Shown here one piece after another: positions 30,408-33,572 of a stretch of 33,572 bases of DNA. Below the pieces are notes generated by a model that saw only the letters and a list, made by a program, of their open reading frames with translations, ran no database searches and was not told the origin of the DNA. Origin of the DNA: a virus. The stretch is taken from positions 1 through 33,572 of IMG/VR virus record IMGVR_UViG_3300042312_000122, one strand, 5' to 3'. Positions within the stretch are counted from its first letter, which is position 1. Every line of letters starts with the position of its first letter. A program made the position numbers and the translations under genes.

Positions 30408-32042
30408 ATGGAATTCGATGACAACGTCATTGCCATAATCCGAAAACAAGACCGGACCGTTTCGGCGGCCAATCAATCGTTTTTCGATTCATTGCCGGCC
30501 ACCGAACAACGCGTTTTTGCGGCGTTGTCCAAACACGTCCAAAAGTTTTCGAGCGATGGCGAACGATTTGTTTTTGATGACGGAAATGTTTTGTTGACCA
30601 ACCAGGTTGAACGAATCATTTTGGAGGCCATTCAGGGTTCGACATATCCAAAGGACGTGAACGGGTTTTTGCGGAATTTTGAAACGTTGAAACAATTCAA
30701 TTTCGACATCCATCGCGACATTAATGATTTGTCGCCGGACGAATTGGGCGAATTGATTAATCCAATCCAACGGGCGACGGTTGAACAAACCTTGCAGTCA
30801 TTGACCGGTTCGGGCGTTTCATCCAATTTCATTGAACCGGTTCGGACGGGCATTTACCAAAATATTGTGGCCGGTTCCACAAAGGCGGATTTGGAGGCAT
30901 ATTTACGGCGCTACATTTTAGGAACGCCGGAGGTTGACGGATTGTTTTCCCGTTACGTCAAACAAGTGAGCCGGGACGCCCTGAATCAATTCGATGGCCA
31001 GGTGAACGCGAAGATTGCGAACGAATTCGGATTGGATGCCTATCGATACGTTGGTTCATTGATTGAAGATTCACGGCCACAATGTCGCCGTTGGGTTGCA
31101 ATGGGTGTGATTCAATCAAAGGATTTGCCGGCGGAAATTGCATGGATGAACGCCAATGGAACCGGAGCGATTCCGGGGACATCGCCCGAAACGTTTTCCA
31201 TTTACCGGGGCGGATACAATTGTCGCCATTCGGCCATTCCATTCAAGTTGACCAAATCACAACGGGAAAAATTGAATTTGCCCGAAGAACAACAAAAGAT
31301 TGAAAAAAAGGCCACCGAAGCCAACGCCAATTTGGAGGCGCCACCGGCCGCGTCCGATTTCAAAGATTTTTACAATTACAAATCGGATTTGACGCCGGAG
31401 CCATTGCGCGACAACCCAAAAATTCCACAACAATTGTTTGATTTGTCCGAAAATGGCGAATACAAAAGGAACAACAAACCAGGTAGTGACGGGGCATGGT
31501 ATGACACATGGGAAAAAGCCGTTGTCATTGGAAATGGTAAGCGTTGGGACAATCAAAATAATTTGGCCAAAGTTGTTGTCCATGAATACGGTCATCGCGC
31601 ACATTTTCAAAAAAAATATTTTTATTCGGATAACTTGAAAACAAACAATCAAGAACATGAAAAATCATTTTTGGATTCTGAAGAAATTTTCAAGAAAAAA
31701 TTGAAAAGTGGATTCAATAATGATTGGCAAAAAATCAGAGAAAAATATTATGAGGAACTAAAGAATGATTATTCACGCGCAGAAATAACCGAATTGATTG
31801 GAGCGTATGCCGACACAATTCAATCGATTTCAAAAGCCAAATACGGTTGGGGCCATTCATCAACCTACATGAAAAATTTATCAAATCGCAGAATGGAATG
31901 GTTCGCTCATGCGTCAGAAAATTATTGGTTAGGCAATCCTGTTTTCAAAAATGAATTTCCGGAATTACATGACCAAATGTTGGAATATTATCGCGAATTA
32001 GTCATCAAACCCAATTTCCCAAAAGAAACATTGAATTTTTAA
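30408..32042 (+). CDS. MuF-like minor head protein fused to a zinc-metallopeptidase-like domain
   Basis: The protein has 544 residues. A helical N-terminal region leads to a MuF (Mu gpF-like) head morphogenesis domain at about 185-285: YVKQVSRDALNQFDGQV, YRYVGSLIEDSRPQCRRW and YRGGYNCRHSAIPF. After a charged linker (about 290-320) a second domain has HEYGH (residues 392-396), the HExxH zinc signature, and MEWFAHASENYW with Glu497 well placed as third ligand. GC falls from about 58% at 30961-31020 to about 27% at 31621-31800, as if the C-terminal module were acquired. MuF domains in other phages carry toxin domains delivered with DNA. Alternatively it may process virion or host proteins. Confidence 0.8.
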   Translation: MEFDDNVIAIIRKQDRTVSAANQSFFDSLPATEQRVFAALSKHVQKFSSDGERFVFDDGNVLLTNQVERIILEAIQGSTYPKDVNGFLRNFETLKQFNFDIHRDINDLSPDELGELINPIQRATVEQTLQSLTGSGVSSNFIEPVRTGIYQNIVAGSTKADLEAYLRRYILGTPEVDGLFSRYVKQVSRDALNQFDGQVNAKIANEFGLDAYRYVGSLIEDSRPQCRRWVAMGVIQSKDLPAEIAWMNANGTGAIPGTSPETFSIYRGGYNCRHSAIPFKLTKSQREKLNLPEEQQKIEKKATEANANLEAPPAASDFKDFYNYKSDLTPEPLRDNPKIPQQLFDLSENGEYKRNNKPGSDGAWYDTWEKAVVIGNGKRWDNQNNLAKVVVHEYGHRAHFQKKYFYSDNLKTNNQEHEKSFLDSEEIFKKKLKSGFNNDWQKIREKYYEELKNDYSRAEITELIGAYADTIQSISKAKYGWGHSSTYMKNLSNRRMEWFAHASENYWLGNPVFKNEFPELHDQMLEYYRELVIKPNFPKETLNF

Positions 32043-32043
32043 C

Positions 32044-32265
32044 ATGGCACAAATTTTCGATTTATTAGACAAATACAATCAATTGTTTCCAAACGCAGAA
32101 ACGCCATTGAACATGATGGTTCCATTTGGTGAAGACCAGGTGATTGAATTCATTAAACAAAGTATTGAAGCCGGCGAACCTTTGGAGTTTGAAGACATTG
32201 AAAATAACGGTGAAATTGTTTTGGATGGAATGATTGTCCGGATTGGTGATAAAATTGTTTCTTAG
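32044..32265 (+). CDS. Small acidic protein directly after the MuF-peptidase gene (immunity-like position)
   Basis: This 73-residue protein starts one base after the preceding stop. It is strongly acidic (EAGEPLEFEDIENNGEIVLD) and has low GC and TTA leucine codons, like the peptidase domain next to it and unlike the TTG-rich genes around. Small acidic proteins after MuF toxin genes are often immunity proteins, so protection of the host or phage against the peptidase is the leading hypothesis. It could instead be an assembly chaperone. No recognised family. Confidence 0.6.
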   Translation: MAQIFDLLDKYNQLFPNAETPLNMMVPFGEDQVIEFIKQSIEAGEPLEFEDIENNGEIVLDGMIVRIGDKIVS

Positions 32266-32273
32266 TATATTTG
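32242..32273 (+). promoter_or_regulatory. Probable promoter P4 for the head-assembly genes
   Basis: ATTG at 32242-32245, a 20-base spacer and TATATTTG at 32266-32273. It overlaps the stop of the preceding gene. It would drive the 32289 gene, the scaffold and, across the junction, the capsid genes as far as the terminator at 1829. Confidence 0.65.
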
Positions 32274-32288
32274 ACAAAACATTCAGAC

Positions 32289-32579
32289 ATGAACAAAATT
32301 CGCATTCAGAACGTCAAAACCGGGAAAATTTCCGAGGTGACACAATTCGCATGGAACACGCTGAAGAAAGGCGGCAAATCAAAGTTTTACGAAATATTGA
32401 ACAAACCGTCGGAGCCGGTGAAATTCAGCGCCCCAACGGTCACCAAACCGGTGATTGAGGAACCAACGATTGCCGAACCGGAAGTTGAAGACAACGACCA
32501 GGATGACGCCATTGACGAAATCCAATCCAATGGCGTTGAATCCAAACCCGTGAAAAAAGGCCGCAAACCCAAAAATTGA
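32289..32579 (+). CDS. Small head-region protein with Lys-rich and acidic tail
   Basis: The ATG at 32289 follows promoter P4. An upstream TTG start would lie in the promoter itself. The product has 96 residues: a short N-terminal domain (IRIQNVKTGKISEVTQFAWN) with a basic helix, then a Pro/Glu/Asp-rich region (about 45-80) and a basic tip (KKGRKPKN). Small proteins with this layout are encoded beside scaffold or capsid genes in Bacteroidota phages and may act in head assembly. Function unproven. Confidence 0.6.
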   Translation: MNKIRIQNVKTGKISEVTQFAWNTLKKGGKSKFYEILNKPSEPVKFSAPTVTKPVIEEPTIAEPEVEDNDQDDAIDEIQSNGVESKPVKKGRKPKN

Positions 32580-32584
32580 AATAC

Positions 32585-33424
32585 ATGACCAACATTGAAA
32601 AGTTTTTGAAGAAAATTGGCGTTCCATCCGATGCCATTACAAAATTGAATGGCGATGACCAGGAATTGAATGTCGATGACATCGCCAACGATTTCCAAAG
32701 CATCCAACGCGACGTTTTGAAAAATAACCCGGATTTTATTTCGTCCATTCGCGGCGAAGTCAAAGGAACCGAATTGTCGAAGATTGAACAAAAAATCAAA
32801 AAGACATTCGGTTTGTCTGCTGAAGATGTGAAGGATAAAAAATTCGACGACATCATTTCCGTTGCGTTCGAAAAGATGAACAAAACGGCCGGGGCCGGCG
32901 CTGAAGAATTGCAAAAACGATTGATTGAATTGACCAACGAAAACAAACACCTGGTTGAAGAAATCATTCCGGCAAAGGAAAACGAGGCCAAACAGGCCAT
33001 CAAAACATTCAAACGCGAATCGTTCATCCAATCCGCCATCGCCAAACGTTCGTTGATTATTTCGCCCGACGTTGTGAAACCGGCCGTCCAAACTTATTTG
33101 GATTCCAATTTCAACATCGACGTTGATGACAACGGCGAAATCATGGTCAAAACGAAAAACAATTTGAACCCATTGAACAATGATGGAACGAAAATCGTTA
33201 CTTTTGACGAAATATTGGATGGCCATTTGACGACATTGGGTGTGATTAAACAATCCAATGGCGGACAACAAACGCCACCCAAACCAACCAATGGAGCGCC
33301 GCAGACGCCGCCATCCGGAAACGGAGCCGAACCGCCAAAATATCAATTGGCCGGAATGGCAAAGGCCCAAGCCAACGCCGCATCATTGCAGACAATGAAG
33401 GTATTCGGAAACGAATCCAAATAA
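32585..33424 (+). CDS. Capsid scaffolding protein
   Basis: The ATG at 32585 gives 279 residues. The sequence is highly charged and helical: a helix-rich N-terminus (MTNIEKFLKKIGVPSDAITK), a central coiled coil (AGAEELQKRLIELTNENKHL) and a Pro/Gln/Gly-rich C-terminal tail. Such layout is typical of GP20-like or other scaffold proteins, which guide capsid assembly and are lost later. Its position just upstream of the major capsid gene in the circular map is the decisive evidence. The last 28 bases form part of the terminal repeat. Confidence 0.75.
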   Translation: MTNIEKFLKKIGVPSDAITKLNGDDQELNVDDIANDFQSIQRDVLKNNPDFISSIRGEVKGTELSKIEQKIKKTFGLSAEDVKDKKFDDIISVAFEKMNKTAGAGAEELQKRLIELTNENKHLVEEIIPAKENEAKQAIKTFKRESFIQSAIAKRSLIISPDVVKPAVQTYLDSNFNIDVDDNGEIMVKTKNNLNPLNNDGTKIVTFDEILDGHLTTLGVIKQSNGGQQTPPKPTNGAPQTPPSGNGAEPPKYQLAGMAKAQANAASLQTMKVFGNESK

Positions 33425-33572
33425 ACCGGGGCCGTCGGGCCGTAAACGAATCACCGGGTTTTGGCCAACCGTAAAGGCCGACCGGGGAACCGACCCAAAT
33501 TCGGAATGATTGCCATCACGGCGACCATTGCGCGTTTGGGTTTTGTGTTATCACACCCCAACAAAATCAAAC
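33397..33572. repeat. Terminal direct repeat, copy 2 (circular closure)
   Basis: This is the second copy of the 176-base end repeat, matching positions 1-176 except for A at 33524 in place of G at 128. It begins inside the 3' end of the scaffold gene (stop at 33422-33424) and ends in the leader of the major capsid gene. The map can therefore be joined at this point. Confidence 0.9.

Noticed and set aside
1-33572. tRNA genes, CRISPR arrays, insertion sequences, integrase or repressor genes
   Set aside because: I looked for cloverleaf-type arms, regular spacer repeats, transposase or recombinase motifs and a divergent lysogeny switch, and saw none.

Overview
This window looks like the complete genome of a tailed, double-stranded DNA phage with siphovirus-type genes that infects a member of the Bacteroidota. 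The first 176 bases recur as the last 176 with one mismatch, so the non-redundant unit is about 33,396 bp and the map closes on itself: the scaffold gene at the right end leads into the capsid gene at the left end. All recognised genes lie on the + strand, packed tightly, often with ATGA stop/start overlaps. Host assignment rests on promoters of the Bacteroidota type (TTTG, 19-base gap, TAnnTTTG), A-rich or CAA-rich leaders without Shine-Dalgarno sequences, and Bacteroidota-style replication genes. I saw no integrase, repressor, tRNA or CRISPR array, so a strictly lytic lifestyle is the simplest reading.

Layout. 1-7371: late genes (major capsid protein, a probable tail-tube or decoration protein, an Ig-domain virion protein, amidase endolysin, a head-tail adaptor candidate, holin, a candidate one-piece spanin, neck and tail-end proteins, a CxxC membrane protein). 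7426-9876: small accessory genes in short units, each with its own promoter and separated by terminators, carrying a repeated intergenic hairpin element. 9376-13601: recombination and replication (RecT/Bet annealing protein, helix-turn-helix-like protein, lambda-O-like initiator with a probable origin inside its gene, helicase-loader-like protein, SSB). 13682-15854: small proteins of unknown function. 15916-18263: terminase small and large subunits. 18303-28716: tail genes (tail assembly chaperone with a canonical -1 frameshift site, tape measure, baseplate and receptor-binding candidates). 28713-33424: portal, MuF minor head protein fused to a zinc-peptidase-like domain, a small acidic protein, a lysine- and acid-rich protein, and scaffold. 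The head genes follow the tail genes, unlike the common terminase-portal-head-tail order.

How the genes work together. The accessory promoters probably drive early expression. The RecT, initiator, loader and SSB set supports recombination-linked replication from an origin inside the initiator gene. Terminase packages DNA through the portal into a scaffolded capsid. The tape measure (1154 residues, about 170 nm at 0.15 nm per residue) sets tail length, with a frameshifted chaperone assisting. Lysis uses amidase, holin and a lipoprotein with a C-terminal membrane anchor.

The items most worth a second look are: the MuF-metallopeptidase fusion with its AT-rich downstream neighbour, a toxin/immunity-like layout; the GGGAAAT frameshift site; iterons and a palindrome inside the initiator gene; complete absence of GATC on a full read-through; a candidate unimolecular spanin; and the twin promoter/hairpin cassettes.
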